A DNA stretch of 64,000 nt from Ricinus communis. Lineage: Eukaryota > Streptophyta > Magnoliopsida > Malpighiales > Euphorbiaceae. The translations under genes were made by a program, and so were the position numbers. The stretch is from assembly GCF_019578655.1 (NCBI RefSeq), contig NC_063259.1, positions 5,506,001 through 5,570,000 of the forward strand, given 5' to 3'. Positions 1 to 11,292 of this stretch are shown piece by piece (within the stretch, counting starts at the first letter, position 1; each line of letters begins with the position of its first letter). The notes under the pieces were generated by a model. The model worked only from the letters and a program-made list of their open reading frames with translations. It made no database searches and was not told the DNA's origin.

Positions 1-1157
1 GTCATAACTTTGTCTACAGACATCCAAATGAGGTGATTCAAGTTGCTATGGAAAGATAACAGAATGTTATACAACTTTCAAGAAGGAACTATCTAGATAT
101 AAAGTCATATGATGGACGAAAATGCCCTTGAAATTACAGAATCTGCAAAGGAGGGTGACTTTTCATGTCAAAAGGTGCCTTTTTCCATTTCTACATGAAT
201 AACAGCCTTTAGAAACATATAAAATAAGTGCGTTTGGCTCTGTTTTGGGAATAATAAAAGAAATATAGATATAGAGCATAGTTTTTAATAGAAGTATTAA
301 GTTTTAGAAATCATTGCAAAGACTTTGTTCTAGTTTTTAAGAATTAATTAGAAGGAGACCAAGTCAAGAAGTAAGAAGAGAAGATTGTTCTACATCGAGC
401 AAGTGCTAGAAGACTTAAAAAAGGGTTTATCTATTCATTTTCTTCTATATACCTTTCCTATGTTGCAATTGATTTTCTCTTATTGTTCTCTAATATGTGT
501 CTTGGCTAAGTCTTTATATGGGATTTACAATGATGAATTAATTAAGAACTACATTTTTATCTTATGTTATTTATGATTTAATTTCAATTAGTGCTCATTC
601 ATGTTATGTATGCTTGATCACCATATGTAACTTGTTAATCAAATTATTCATAAAGAGATTTGGAGTAATTTGGTGGAACGTAGTTGATATTACGTAAGAA
701 TTGAATTTGGCTTGGATACAAGGGATTCATCTTAAGAGAATAAGAATTAGTATAATGTGTTAATGATTTTCTCTTATCTCTGCATTGCCATGAAAATGAA
801 TGTTGACTCTAAGAGGAAATACCTTTAATTGACAATGAGAATTGCCTTTAAAGACTATAGACTAATTTCCAATCAATATGTTTTATGATAATAATATTCA
901 AAGTTCTTATTTGATTGTGATTTGTGATTTTCCCATATAAATATACTGTTATAAGTTGTGTGAATACTTAAGTAATTAGTTAGTATTTAGATTTCCTTAT
1001 TTGTTTTAATTACTATTATAATTTTTTTTTTATTTTGCTTATCCATTTTAATACCTAACCGGTTAATACAAAGTTTACCGAAACTCCCGAGTGTTCGACA
1101 CCCTTCTTGCTCTATACTAAGTCCTAGAGACTAGGGTATGTAATTTGTCCCGCTACA
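1..1157 (+). repeat. 5' LTR of Ath-1 (partial)
   Basis: Bases 1 to about 890 and 1112 to 1157 match the 3' LTR at 11654-12586. It ends in CTACA at 1157, five bases before the primer site. About 220 bases (roughly 891-1112) are present here but missing from the 3' LTR, so the two LTRs differ by an indel that arose after insertion. Confidence 0.92.
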
Positions 1158-1163
1158 AATTTT

Positions 1164-1180
1164 TGGCGCCGTTGCTGGGG
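1164..1180 (+). promoter_or_regulatory. Primer binding site of Ath-1 (tRNA-Asp type)
   Basis: TGGCGCCGTTGCTGGGG is complementary to the 3' end of plant tRNA-Asp with one mismatch (T where C is expected at base 13). It lies just inside the LTR, where minus-strand cDNA synthesis is primed. Confidence 0.9.
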
Positions 1181-1343
1181 ATTGAATAGTAATTTATATT
1201 AACTTAGGGTAGAGAAAGGTTGTTTAGGCCTTGTATATGTTTTTTTCTATTTTATTTCTATTTTGTTTTTATATTCTTCATTTTTATATTTTATTTTTGT
1301 TATTGTTATTTGTTTAGTTTAATTTATTCAATTGTGAATTAAC

Positions 1344-2330
1344 ATGCTTACTAGAAGTACTAGGGATAATAATTTGAACTTTGATCCTGACATTGATTTA
1401 ACTATACATGCTTTACGCAGGGAACAAAGGCAAAGAAGAGAGAACCAACCAAATTTGAATAACATGGCTCACCGGAAAGGAGAACGTTAGGCGATTTTGT
1501 AATGCCCGACATCTCAGGAAATTTAGGAGGTATTGTGGCTCTGGCTATTGCTAACAACAATTTTGAGATCAAGCCAAGTATCATCCAAATGGTGCAAAAC
1601 AATTAGTTTGGAGGTTTATAAGGAGAAGATCCTTATGCCCACATATTGACTTTCCTTAATGTGTGTGCAACTTTCAAGATCAATTGTGTAACGGATGACG
1701 CAATAAGACTCCACTCTTCCTATTTTCGGTTAGGGATAAAACACAACTTTGGCTTGCTAGTTTGCCAAATGAATCAATCACAACGTGGGACCAGTTAAAG
1801 TAAGCATTTCTGCACAAATATTTTCCACCATGTAAAATGGCCAAGTTTCGCAATGAGATCACTACTTTCAAGTAAAATGGAAGTGAGACAATCTATTTAG
1901 CTTCAGAAAGATTTAAGGAACTCCAAAGGCAATGTCTACATCATGGCTTGCCGGATTGGATGATTCCTGAAGTTTTCTATAATGGGTTGACGAATGAAAA
2001 TAGAAATTTCATGAATGCAGCAGCCGGTGGAAAATGGATGGATAAAACGGCTAGAAAAGCCATTACCTTGCTTAAAGAACTTGCATCTCAAGGATACATT
2101 AGTGATGAAACAACTATGGCAAAAGCAAGGGGAGTTTTGGAGCTTGACACAATTAAAATGCTGAATGCAAAGGTAGATGCTCTCACCAATTTGGTAAGTA
2201 GAAATCAAATTAATTCTTTAGAAAGCACTAATATTGTTTGTAAGCCTTGTGGAGGATCCCATTCATATTCTCAATGTAATTTAAGTACAAATGAGGATGT
2301 GAACTACATGCAAGGGGGTTTTCACTAAAG
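1344..2330 (+). pseudogene. gag: Ath-1 gag, N-terminal part, broken
   Basis: Capsid region of the polyprotein, which packages the RNA in virus-like particles. The ATG at 1344 opens a frame starting MLTRSTRD that stops at 1488-1490; the sequence then shifts frame into RRTLGDFVMP, the usual start of the Athila gag core. Stops and shifts follow through about 1930. The stretch 1948-2328 is open (MPDWMIPEVFYNGL), the conserved end of the retrotransposon gag domain, and finishes with a zinc-knuckle-like CKPCGGSHSYSQC near 2238-2276. At least three disruptions rule out function. Confidence 0.85.
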
Positions 2331-2943
2331 AATGGGGCTGAATTCCAACACTTATAACCCTCAATAGAGGAACCATCTCGGTTTCTCTTGGTCAACCCCA
2401 TCCTCTCAATTAAACCCTCCATATAACCTAAATACCAAACCTCAATACCCACCGGGATTTTCCATGAAACAAACAAACCTTTAATCCTGCCCATCCTAAA
2501 CCTACTCTTGAAAATCTTATGGAGCCATTTGTTAACCAACAAATTTCCATAAACAAACAAAATGAGGAGCAATTTAAGCAGCTAAACTCTAAACTTGAGC
2601 AGCTTGCTACTCATAACTGCATCCTTGAAACCCAAATTGCCCAACAAGCCTCTTCCTCCAACACTAAACCTTTGGGAAAGCTTCCTAGCCAACTAGAGTA
2701 TGTACAAAAAGAGTCTTGTCAAGTAATTACCTTGTGTAGTGGTAAGGAGGTTAAAAAGGATATCAATAAGAAAAAGAGAGCGGTTATTGATGATGATAAT
2801 GGGGTAGAGATTGAGGAAGTGGATATTAGAAGTAAAGATGATAATAAGTGTGCAAAGAAAGGTAATAAGGAAGATGCCATACCATCAATGAATGATGAAT
2901 CAATAGTAGATGTTAAACCTCTTCTCCTTTTCCTCAAAGGTTC
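2331..2943 (+). pseudogene. Ath-1 gag C-terminus and linker to protease
   Basis: After a stop at 2326-2328 the Asn/Pro-rich linker usual in this family is readable with stops. From 2519 the frame is open (MEPFVNQQISINKQNEEQ), a coiled-coil-like Gln/Asn-rich segment ending in ITLCSGKEVKK, then a charged Asp/Lys/Glu-rich spacer. This is the normal connection between gag and protease in Athila elements. A stop at 2945-2947 separates it from the next open block, which overlaps by four bases in another frame. Confidence 0.75.
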
Positions 2944-3653
2944 ATGAGGTGTAACTTGGATAAACAGTTTGGTAAATTCCTTGATTATCTCAGGGAAATT
3001 ACTATCACTATACCATTTGTGGATGCTATTAAGGACATGCCAACTTGGGGTAAATTTTTGAAGGATATTATTAGTCATAAGAGCAAGCTTGAAGATTATG
3101 GCTTAGTATCTCTTATTAAAGAATCCAAGGCTATGTACTCCAAGTCTCCACCAAAGCTTAAGGATCTAGGTTCATTTATAGTTCCTTGTGCAATAGGAGG
3201 TACGCCTTTTGATAAAGCTTTATGTGATATTGGTGCTAGTGTTAGTCTTATGCCTTACTCTATTTACAAAAGGCTTAATTTGGATGAACTAAAGCCTACC
3301 AATATATGTTTTTCCATGGCGGACAAATCTGTCACATATCCACTTGGCATTTTAGAAAATGTGCTAACAAAAGTGGGAAAGTTTATAATACCAGCTGACT
3401 TTGTTGGAAATGGAGGAAGATCTTGAGACCCAATTTTGTTTGGAAGACCATTTTTATGACAACAGGAGAAATTATTGATATGAAGAGAGGAAAGATCACA
3501 TTAGAGCTGGATAATGAATTTATGGAATTTGATGTGCTGAATATTATGAAGTCAACACCTGTAGAAGTGGCAAATAGAATTGATTCTATTGATGTTATTG
3601 GCGAATGGATTAAAGAAGCAATTCATGAGTGTTTGAGGCAAGATTCTACGTAG
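2944..3653 (+). pseudogene. Ath-1 aspartic protease
   Basis: Would cleave the polyprotein. The segment 2944-3426 contains IPFVDAIKDMPTWGKFLKDI and then the active-site region CDIGASVSLMP, where D-[IL]-G-A replaces the usual DTG/DSG as is normal in Athila. The companion motif (ILLGRPF in relatives) falls at a break: the frame stops at 3424-3426 and resumes at 3423-3653 after a short shift. A TAG at 3651-3653 closes the block just before the RT linker. Dead by frameshift. Confidence 0.85.
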
Positions 3654-3662
3654 CTATCCGGG

Positions 3663-4950
3663 ATGCAAGAAGCTAATGAGCAGATTTTGGAGGTAACTCC
3701 ATATCAACTTTCCCATAGGACATCAAGATTTGAAACTTTAAGTAGAGAGGATGATCCAAAGGATACTACATCAAGTGAAGAAGTCAAGATGGAGCTCAAG
3801 CCCCTACCATCAAACCTAAGATATGCATTTCTTGACTCTAACTTTAAATTTCCTTTTATTGTTAATTCATCTTTGGTCAGTGATAATATTGATGCCTTAT
3901 GTGATGAGTCGCTTAATCATAAAAATGCCATTGGTTATTCTATAAACGATTTAAAGGGTATTGGCCCTAATGTCTGTATGCATAAAATTCTTTTAGAGGA
4001 CCACGCTAAGCCTTCTATTGAAGGTCAAAAGCGGTTAAACCCCACTCTTAAAGAAGTGGTGAGAAAAGAGGTAACTAAGTTACTTGACAATGGAATCATA
4101 TATTCCATTAGTGATAGTAAATGGGTGAGCCCAGTTCAGCTTGTACCAAAGAAGGGAGGCTTAACCATTGTTAGGAATGAATCTAATGATTTAATACCTA
4201 CTAGAACTGTCACAGGATGGCGTATGTGTATTGACTATAGAAAATTAAATAAAGCGACTAGGAAGGACCATTTGCCATTGCCTTTTATCGACCAAGTCCT
4301 TGAGAGACTAGCCAGCTTTTCTTATTTTTGTTAGTTGGATGGACTTAATGGTTTTTATCAAATTCCTATTCATCCAGAGGATCAAGCTAAAACCACCTTT
4401 ACATATCCCTATGGTACTTTTGCTTTTAGGCATATGCCTTTTGGTTTATGTAATGCACCTACAACTTTCCAAAGATGCATGTTTCTAATATTTAGTGATT
4501 TACTCGATAATTGTGTAGAGGTTTTTATGGATGACTTCTGTGTTTATGGTACTAATTTTTCCAACTGTCTAGACAATCTATCTAAAGTTCTTGATAGGTG
4601 TATTGAGCATGGATTAGTCTTGAATTGGGAAAAATGTCACTTTATGACAGAAGAGGGAATCGTTCTTGGTCATTCAGTTTGAAAGAGAGGCATTGAAGTT
4701 GATAAGGCAAAGATAGAAGTAATTGAAAATTTGTCACCTCCAAAGAGTGTTAAAGATATAAGAAGTTTCCTTGGACATGCAGATTTCTATCAAAGATTTC
4801 TCCAAGATAGCAAGGCCATTGTGTAAGTTACTTGCTAAAGATGCTGTTTTTGAGTTTGATGAAGCATGCCTCGGTGCATTTGAAACTTTGGAAAAAGCTC
4901 TTGTTTCCGCACCCATCTTGCAACCACCTAATTAGGAGCAACCATTTAAA
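3663..4950 (+). pseudogene. Ath-1 reverse transcriptase
   Basis: Copies element RNA into DNA. The domain runs from about 3930 (SINDLKGIGP), through RMCIDYRKLN, QIPIHPEDQAKTTFTYPYGT and MPFGLCNAPTTFQRCM, to the catalytic FMDDF near 4527-4541, so the two catalytic aspartates survive. Stops lie at 4332-4334, between the CIDYRKLN block and LDGLNGFYQI, and at 4680-4682 after VLGHSV. A frameshift near 4800 interrupts the connection region, which reads HADFYQRF. All domain motifs are in order but split over several frames. Confidence 0.9.
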
Positions 4951-5560
4951 ATAATGTGCAATGCTAGTAACTTTGTGTTTGGGGCTATTTTGGGTCAAAG
5001 AAAGGAAGGTAAGCCTTATGTGATTATTATGCTAGCAAATTACTTGATGATGCTCAGATCAACTACACCACTATGGAAAAGGAGTTGCTTGCTATCGTTT
5101 ATGCATTTGACAAGTTTAAAGCATATCTTATGGGGCAAAAAAGGTGATTGTTTATTCAAATCATGCTGCTCTTAAGTATCTTCTAATTAAGAAGGATGTA
5201 AAACCTAGACTTTTACGGTGGATTTTTGATGCTTCAAGAGTTTGATTGGGAAGTGAGATACAAGAAGGGTAGTGAGAACCTTGTTGCGGATCACCTGTCA
5301 AGGATTGATCAAGATGGATTAAAGAGGAATGATGATGGTGTCCCAATTAATGACACATTTCATGATGAACATTTACTAAGTGTGGTATCAAAGGAACTTC
5401 CATGGTATGCGGATATTGCAAATTATCTTATGGGTGGTGTTCTTCCTTATAAGTTAGATTATCGACAAAGGAAGAAATTTCTGCATGATATTAAATTCTA
5501 TTATTGGGGGGAGTATTTGCTTTACAAGAAATGTGCCGATTGTTTAATTCAAAGATGCAT
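4951..5560 (+). pseudogene. Ath-1 RNase H
   Basis: Degrades RNA in the RNA-DNA hybrid. The first catalytic block reads CNASNFVFGAILGQ; relatives have CDAS, so the first metal-binding Asp is Asn (codon 4960-4962, GAT to AAT by a G-to-A change). A frameshift follows near 5020. The C-terminal part reads RYKKGSENLVADHLSRID at about 5259-5310, the usual end of RNase H in this lineage. The frame 5226-5762 then runs on into the integrase linker without a break. Confidence 0.85.
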
Positions 5561-6449
5561 TCCTCAAGATGAAGCTCAAGATGTTTTGAGACATTGTCAT
5601 TCCTTGGATGTTGGAGGACACTTCGGTGCAACAAAAACAGCATGGTACTACAATATGGTTTTTGGTGGCCAACTTTGTTTAAAGATTCTAGAGAGCTTGT
5701 TTTTACATGTGATAGATGTCAAAGAATGGGCAACATTACTAAGAAACACGAGATGCCTTTAAAAGGAATCCTTGAAGTTGAACTCTTTGATGTTTGAGGT
5801 ATAGATTTCATAGGTCCATTTCCTAGCTCTTTAGGCTACACATATATTCTGGTCATAGTGGATTATGTTTAACAAAATGGGTGGAAGCATTGCCAACCGT
5901 TACTATTGATGCTAAAGTGGTCAAGAAGATGCTTAAGAAAATTATTTTTCCTAGGTTTGGTACTCCTAGGGCATTAATTAGTGATGGAGGTTCCCATTTT
6001 TATAATCATATGATTGAGGCTCTCTTAAAGAAGTATGGAGTACCACACAAGGTGGCTACTCCCTATCACCCATAAATAAGTGGGCAAGTTAAGATCAACA
6101 ATAGAGAGATTAAGTGGATCCTAGAGAAAACGGTGTCTTCTTCACGAAAGGATTGGGCATTAAAGCTTGATGACGCTTTATGGGCGTATAGGAAAACATT
6201 TAAAACCCTAATTGGCCTTACTCCCTATCAATTAATTTATGGGAAGTCATGCCATTTCCCCGTTGAATTAGAGCATAAGGCATATTGGGCAACAAGGACT
6301 TTGAATTTTGATTTGAAGAAGGCCGTAGGAAGAGATTACTTTAACTTAACAAATTGGATGAGTTAAGAATGAATGCTAATGAGAATGCGAAGTTATATAA
6401 AGATCATACTAAGTTGTGGCATGATAAGCATTTATTTAATAAGGAATTT
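5561..6449 (+). pseudogene. Ath-1 integrase, N-terminal and catalytic parts
   Basis: Joins element cDNA to the chromosome. The HHCC zinc finger is readable across a shift: VGGHFGATKTAWYY at about 5609-5650, then CDRCQRMGNITKKHE in another frame near 5710-5755. The core has GIDFIGPFP (first Asp), ISDGGSHF (second Asp) and [10 protein letters not shown] (Glu), so the DDE residues remain. A TGA at 5795-5797 replaces the conserved Trp of FDVWGIDF by a G-to-A change. The tail [17 protein letters not shown] is intact. The gene is cut at 6449 by a solo LTR and resumes at 7894. Confidence 0.9.
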
Positions 6450-7893
6450 TGATGGTTGCTAATTGTGTTAGCTACAATCTAAGGCAGTGTACCTATCGAT
6501 GCAGTCTAGCACTAATGGCGAGTATCAAGGTCGTATTCCTCGGGAAAGTGAAAGCCCAGAGTTACTCTTTTGTTCTTTGTTATATTAACCTCAAATTAGT
6601 GATGAATAATTTCTAAACTAACTATTAACTACAAGCTAAGTTCTAAGGGAGATGCATGAGTAATTGATAAATGAAATAATCAAGACAAGGAGACAAACCC
6701 AAAGGGAATCTAAACTAGTTGGCAACCGAACAAAAGATAAAGGATCGGTGAGTCTAATTATGCTACCCGTGGACGAATTCTTAACCAAATTCGGTTTCTC
6801 TCTCGAGATAACTGAATTCCTAAACCTAATAACTGAAAGTTGGAATCTCTTCCTAACGATTGATTCTTAAATTAGCATTAAGCTTTAATCCGCCTCTATT
6901 AAGCTTTGTTAATTCTTAATCCGGCTAGTTAATTATCCTTATCTCTAAGCGATTATTAACCAGTTCTTGCTATTCAAAATTCCAATTGCTAAATGGACTT
7001 CTCAATCACACAAAGCAATCTAACCACACAATTCACAACATCTCATGAATAATGATTATCTTATTAATATTGAAAACAAGAAGAATACAAAATTAACCCA
7101 AGCAATCCAACAATATAATATCAAGCCAACATAGTAAAGAAATCCCAATGGATTAAATCAATCTAGCTAATCATGTTCATTATCGAAATCCACAAGAATT
7201 CAATTATAACAATGAGTAAAAAGGTAGAGAAAACCCGATTACTCCCTCGGATGAGAGTAAACAGCCCCAATTCCTCTTGCTCAATCTTGAATCGATCCTT
7301 GTTTCTCTTGCTCGATTTGAAAACCAATCAACAAACCTCGCCCAATCTTCAATCTTTAAAGGGAATCCGATTGAAACCTTGATCCAAGTCTCCTTTTCTC
7401 TTGGTTTCAGCTCAGAAAACCCTTAGAGAGAGAAATATTAGAGTTTGGGACGTTCTAACCCTAGCCTCCCTTCTTTCTTTCCTCTCTTCGTTCTTTTAAT
7501 TATTCCCCCTGTCGCCGCCAACACGGCCGTGTTCTTGGCCGTGTTGGGGACACGGGCTGGTGTTCCTGGCTGTGTTACTCTCTGTGGCCGTGCTCCCTAA
7601 GAACTTCTGTTTCTTTAATGTTTTGATGCACGCAACACGGCCGTGTTGGTTCCTTTGTTGGCAACACGCCTAGTGTTGAAACCAACACGGTCCTGATGCT
7701 CGTACTTAGCTCGTTTCGGCAGCTTTGACGTCCAATTATGCTCCAATTCTTCCCTTTTTCATTCTTTGACTTCTTTTGGACCTAATGCATATAAACAGAC
7801 GCATAAGGTGAGTGTTGGTACCAATTCATATCCAAATATCCATAAAATCGATCTTAAAAACCCTATTTAGATGTGTGTATTTTACGCACATCA
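6450..7893 (+). mobile_element. LTR-G: solo-LTR-like insertion in Ath-1 integrase
   Basis: A 1444-bp block starting TGATGG and ending ACATCA, with TG...CA ends and short inverted termini, flanked by AATTT on both sides (6445-6449 and 7894-7898). The integrase reading resumes on the far side, so this is a clean insertion with a 5-bp target duplication. It has no primer site, gag or pol, hence a solo LTR or small LTR-derived element. A truncated second copy starts at 38335. Two GC-rich palindromes sit at 7520-7533 and 7634-7647. The orientation is taken from that second copy and is not independently proven. Confidence 0.85.
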
Positions 7894-8129
7894 AATTTCA
7901 TGAGCGTGAGCTTGTTCTCCTTTTTAATTCAAGACTCAAGTTATTTTCGGGAAAGTTGAGGTCACGATGGTCGGGTCCATTTAAAGTTATCAAAGTTTAT
8001 CCTTATGATGTAGTTGATCTTGCCAATGCAAAAGGGGAAATTTTTAAGGTAAATGGACATCGTCTTAAGCCCTACTTGATCGGTGATGCAATTGATACGG
8101 GCTGCTCTATCCCTCTATCTACACCATAA
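7894..8129 (+). pseudogene. Ath-1 integrase C-terminus, end of pol
   Basis: This continues the integrase interrupted at 6449. It reads [20 protein letters not shown] and then [11 protein letters not shown], the small C-terminal DNA-binding fold of Athila-type integrases, and ends at a TAA at 8127-8129. Removing the inserted LTR and one copy of AATTT rejoins the two halves. Confidence 0.88.
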
Positions 8130-9029
8130 TCAAATTAAGGTAAGGCCAAGCTATAGACCTTTAAATTTAGCATGGTAAGATTAACACATTTTTTTCCTTA
8201 ACTTTAATTTACATTTTTACATTCTTTGCTTTTATTTCATTTTACTTCATTTTGTTTACTTAGAGTCATAACTTCACTTTTTTTAACCCTTATTTATCAT
8301 GTTATTTTTGCTTTAGATTACTTTCTTTGCCTATGTAGTTTAAGTGCCTTAGCATTGTTTTCAAAATGTAAGGTGGCGAGTCATCACTAGTTGACAAATC
8401 GTAACAGAACCTAATGGTGACGAGTCATCACGAGTCGACGACTCGTAATAGAAAGATTAGGTGACAAGTCGTCACACATTGACAACTCATCATAGAAGGC
8501 TTTAGTGACGAGTCATCACACATTGACGACTCGTTCACTCACATTAATATTACCTATACTTGCATTATCATATATTTATCCTTATCATAGCATAGTTTAA
8601 TTATTTATTTTATATGTTACACATTTTTCCTTTTTATGGTTCATTAATTTTTTTATTCTATTTATTTCTTGCCAAAATATAATCTCATAACTTAAAAGTT
8701 GTTTCTTTTCCAAGAATAGACATGTTCTTTCACATCTAGACACACCTTTTCACTATCTCTTACATCCCTACATCTTACACACCTATTACATCTATAAATA
8801 CACCCTTTTGACTACCCAATCTCCCATATCTTCATATCCAACGAATTTCCATAACTTTCCACTATCTTCCATCTTTTCTTATTCTTTCACTTCTTATATA
8901 CTTAGGCTTTCTTTCATTTTCTCTCCACATTATGCATAACCAAAAACCCTCCCCACTCTTCCTATTCTCTTATTTTCATTTTCCATTTTCATTTCTTCCT
9001 CTCTACATATCTCTCCAATTCTAATTCTT
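8130..9029 (+). other. Ath-1 spacer between pol and third ORF
   Basis: Noncoding, AT-rich, with long T-rich and C/T-rich stretches (8640-9010) such as a leader for a downstream ORF might have. The only structured part is the 44-bp repeat at 8374-8540. No ORF is supported. Confidence 0.7.
8374..8540 (+). repeat. Four 44-bp tandem repeats with inverted GACGAGTC / GACTCGTC motifs
   Basis: Units begin with a form of TGACGAGTCATCAC at 8374, 8418, 8462 and 8506 (spacing about 44). Each also holds a partner such as GACGACTCGT about 20 bases on, so each unit can form a short stem. The same motif recurs in the 3' LTR at 11533-11610. Confidence 0.85.
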
Positions 9030-10250
9030 GCAAGCACGACATTAACTATTGGCAAGACTAAAGCATCATCTTCTAGGAGGCCACACGTTGAAGAAACACC
9101 TCATCATGAGGAAGATCTTTCCCAAGTTTACAAAGCCAAGTTCCTAATCCTTACGAATGACGAGGGTGCAAAAATTCACATCAATCAAGTTTAGGGCAAT
9201 CTTAGGTTGTAAGTACATTCCTAAATCTCTTTTGAATGATGTGGGTATGCTTGAATCTTTTGATCAATTGTTGACTCAATGTGGGTTTAAGAGATTTATT
9301 TCTATGCAAGAAGATACCAATCTGCCGAATTTTATACTACATTGGATGTTAATCCTAAAAATTCACAAATTCTGGAATTTCACATGCAAGGGAAGAAACA
9401 TCGACTTACTTACACTTTTATGAATCGTGTCTTTGGTTTTAAGAGGGATGGGTTATGTGATCCCCCATCATCTTTTAGGTTGAATGAATTCTGGATGTTT
9501 TTAACTAGTTTGCAAACCCCATTCGATTCTAGGAAGGGTAAAACTATGTTTATCAAGGATTTGAAATATTGGTTGCTACGTAAAGTGCTTGCATGTGTTC
9601 TCTTTCATAAAACTAAATTTAATAGAGTTTCTACACAAGAGTTGTTTTTAATGTGATGCATTCATAATAAGAAACAAGTGTGCTAGACTTACTGGGTATT
9701 CAATCAATTGTTAGCTTGTGCTTCACGTAAGGATGCACCTTTAACTCATGGACATGTGATTACCATTGTTGCAAAGGCTTTGAATCTTAAACTTAATAAC
9801 TATGTTCATTTTGTTGAGCATTCTTATTTTACAAAGCAAGCTTTTGTAAGGGAGAAGTAGTGGATGCTGCATTTCGTTTGATTCCTCCATGTTCCCATTC
9901 TTGTTGGAGGGGAATTGAAGGACCACCACTGGCTGAGGAGCAAAACTGTGCAGAATCCGAAGAGTAGCGTGCTTCCACAGAGGAACTTCCCTGATACCCA
10001 CCATCCGATGATGTTCTTCTCCTGATTTATCCAATTCAAAGTACCACTGGTGGTTCCTCAAGTGCCCATCCTCCTATTTGAGATCAAATAATAGATAGGC
10101 AGATTGCTATGCAGCGTCAACTAAATGAGATGGAATTTCACAACAAACAAGTCAGCAACGCAAAATGGAGTACAAATTAAGTTAATTTTTCGCTCATTCC
10201 GGCTATCTGATCAAGTCTCCACCTCCTACCCCTATGGATAATTGAGGGAG
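9030..10250 (+). pseudogene. Ath-1 third ORF (Athila ORF1-like, env position), broken
   Basis: It lies where Athila elements carry an extra ORF downstream of pol, often called env-like. Readable blocks are SIKFRAILGCKYIPKSLLND at about 9181-9240, then in another frame EFHMQGKKHRLTYTFMNRVFGF (from 9372) up to 9656. After a TGA the frame continues through HGHVITIVAKALNLKLNNYV to about 9860. It resembles the Ath-2 ORF at 47491-48366 in position and general plan. The function of this family is not established; I saw no convincing membrane segment. Frameshifts and stops make it a pseudogene. Confidence 0.7.
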
Positions 10251-10320
10251 TACTTTTATCCTTGCCTTCATTTGTTTTTATTATATGACATTGGGGACAA
10301 TGTTTCATTTTAAGTGTTGG

Positions 10321-10374
<54 letters not shown>

Positions 10375-11278
10375 TTATTTATTGACTTATTTATATACTA
10401 TTAGTATTTGTATTTGGTTTATTTGTGTTTTAGTATATTTTAGGTTTATTTGGTTAGGTAGTGCATTTTGCTATATTTGCATTTATCATACATTTCATTT
10501 TTCTCCTATCTTTTAATAAGTAGTCATCTTACAAATCTTTTTCATTTTTGGTTGAGATTAGTTTTTTTTTTGCTACAAGTTTACCTTTTTATCTCTTTTT
10601 ATTATTTCTAAGATTTAAAGAATATTTAGTCAATTTGCTAGCTATGCTTAAGGCTAAAGTGGTAAAGATTCAAGCTTAGGTTTTCTTAGAAGTTTTGAGT
10701 AACCTTAGGAAAACTATAGCCATAATACGTATAAAACTTGCTTTTCAATAATGGATGAGGACTAAAAGAAGAAAAAAAGAAAAGAGAAAATGCTTTTAAT
10801 ATGATGCATCTTGAGTAAGTTGTGTGCAATTGAGTATGCTCCTTAGTTGCATTCATTCGGAAAGGGATGTATGATGTATTCGAGTAAGTTGTGTGAATTT
10901 GTATTTGCTCCTCATTTGCATTCATTCAGAAAGAATACATCTAGAAGATATGCTTATAAATAAATTGTCTAAAAATGCCATGAAAAAAGTGAGTTGTTAT
11001 GTGTGCTTAACATTGTCTCTAGGTTGCCATTTGCCTCTAAATTTCCTAAGTTTGAAGAATGAATATTTTGGCTAAGTAGCTTGGTTAGAATCTTGACTTT
11101 ATGTTCTTAGTTTTATTTTTAGTAAATTGAGATAAAACGGTAAATTTATTGCTTTTCTTTAACCTCTTTCGGAATTGAAATGGTTTGCTAAGATAACTAC
11201 ATTTTTTTTTGGAGAAGAAGAAAATTTTGTTAACTTTTCCAAGAAGATCTACTCTTGCTTGAGGGCAAGCAAGGTCTA
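10251..11278 (+). other. Ath-1 3' noncoding region
   Basis: AT-rich, with no supported ORF. It contains the (AT)22 microsatellite and ends with TTGAGGGCAAGCAAGG just before the purine tract, a pre-tract motif common in Athila and Tat elements (Ath-2 has a related TTGAGGACAAG at 49928). Confidence 0.75.
10327..10370. repeat. (AT)22 microsatellite
   Basis: Forty-four bases of uninterrupted AT dinucleotides inside the Ath-1 3' noncoding region, followed by TTTATTTATT. Confidence 0.97.
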
Positions 11279-11292
11279 AGTGTGGGGGAGTT
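11279..11292 (+). promoter_or_regulatory. Polypurine tract of Ath-1
   Basis: AGTGTGGGGGAGTT lies directly before the TGATAC start of the 3' LTR, the position from which plus-strand cDNA synthesis is primed. Confidence 0.88.

Noticed and set aside
385..576. Sixty-codon ORF in the Ath-1 5' LTR
   Set aside because: Lies in U5/R of an LTR; the 3' LTR copy is shifted and not open. No similarity to any family.
8374..8540. CRISPR-like array
   Set aside because: Regular 44-bp spacing, but the whole unit repeats without unique spacers, and it lies in a plant retrotransposon.
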